Shown here: in pieces, positions 17,831-17,871 of the stretch | Layout of the letters: the number at the start of each line of letters is the position of its first letter | How positions within the stretch are numbered: position 1 is the stretch's first letter | Assembly: GCA_900552295.1 (NCBI GenBank) | Contig: URZB01000007.1 | Location: 1-17,871 of the forward strand | Length of the DNA: 17,871 nucleotides | DNA from: an uncultured Collinsella sp. | GTDB taxonomy: Bacteria > Actinomycetota > Coriobacteriia > Coriobacteriales > Coriobacteriaceae | Reading direction: 5' to 3' | Translations under genes and position numbers: made by a program | The notes under the pieces: model-generated | The model's database searches: none | Seen by the model: the letters and a program-made list of their open reading frames with translations, nothing else | What the model was told of the DNA's origin: nothing

Positions 17831-17871
17831 CTGTCTCTTATACACATCTGACGCTGCCGACGATAAGGCTC
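17831..17871 (-). other. Nextera i5/Read 1 adapter, not genomic
   Basis: Bases 17831-17863 are the reverse complement of the Nextera Read 1 transposase adapter, beginning with the Tn5 mosaic end (17831-17849). Bases 17864-17871 (TAAGGCTC) sit at the i5 index position. Its reverse complement GAGCCTTA corresponds from memory to index S521. Genomic sequence ends at 17830. Confidence 0.98.

Overview
The window is one assembled contig from a high-GC, Gram-positive-type bacterium. The best fit is a gut Coriobacteriia member, probably Collinsella. This is an inference from the GC-rich codon use, frequent AGGAGG-type ribosome binding sites with occasional TTG starts, the acidic tail on L9, the zinc-ribbon S18, and the order rpsF-ssb-rpsR-rplI-dnaB-purA-purD ... 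carAB. No database comparison was possible. Both contig ends are not genomic. Bases 1-43 and 17831-17871 match Illumina Nextera adapters with their 8-nt index bases, so the biological sequence runs from 44 to 17830.

Region 44-1003 (minus strand) holds the N-terminus of a secreted protein cut by the contig end, then a UPF0126/TRIC-type membrane protein. Region 1136-2405 is the most unusual part. A gene for a DUF559/Vsr-like PD-(D/E)XK domain protein lies between two 79-bp repeats in opposite orientation. Each repeat is itself a long, nearly perfect hairpin. The arrangement looks like a small mobile or selfish gene cassette next to two tRNA genes. Region 2435-2749 (minus strand) has tRNA-Ser(CGA) and tRNA-Ser(GGA), each with its own intrinsic terminator, and a good promoter upstream of the GGA gene.

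Region 3110-4969 is the rpsF-ssb-rpsR-rplI operon. It has a promoter, a short leader with a stem-loop, an intercistronic hairpin before rpsR and a strong terminator. dnaB (replicative helicase) and purA (adenylosuccinate synthetase) follow. A structured leader with mutually exclusive pairings precedes purD (GAR synthetase), which starts at TTG. A Nudix hydrolase follows purD closely. A hairpin then separates it from a two-gene unit made of an ABC exporter half-transporter and a single-pass membrane protein of unknown function, closed by a terminator.

The last unit is carA-carB (carbamoyl-phosphate synthetase). Its leader carries a PyrR-type binding loop whose lower stem pairs with the carA Shine-Dalgarno sequence, which suggests PyrR control of translation. 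CarA has about 36 extra residues inside its glutaminase domain. Overall this is conserved housekeeping sequence (translation, replication, purine and pyrimidine synthesis) interrupted by one accessory hairpin-flanked nuclease-domain gene.
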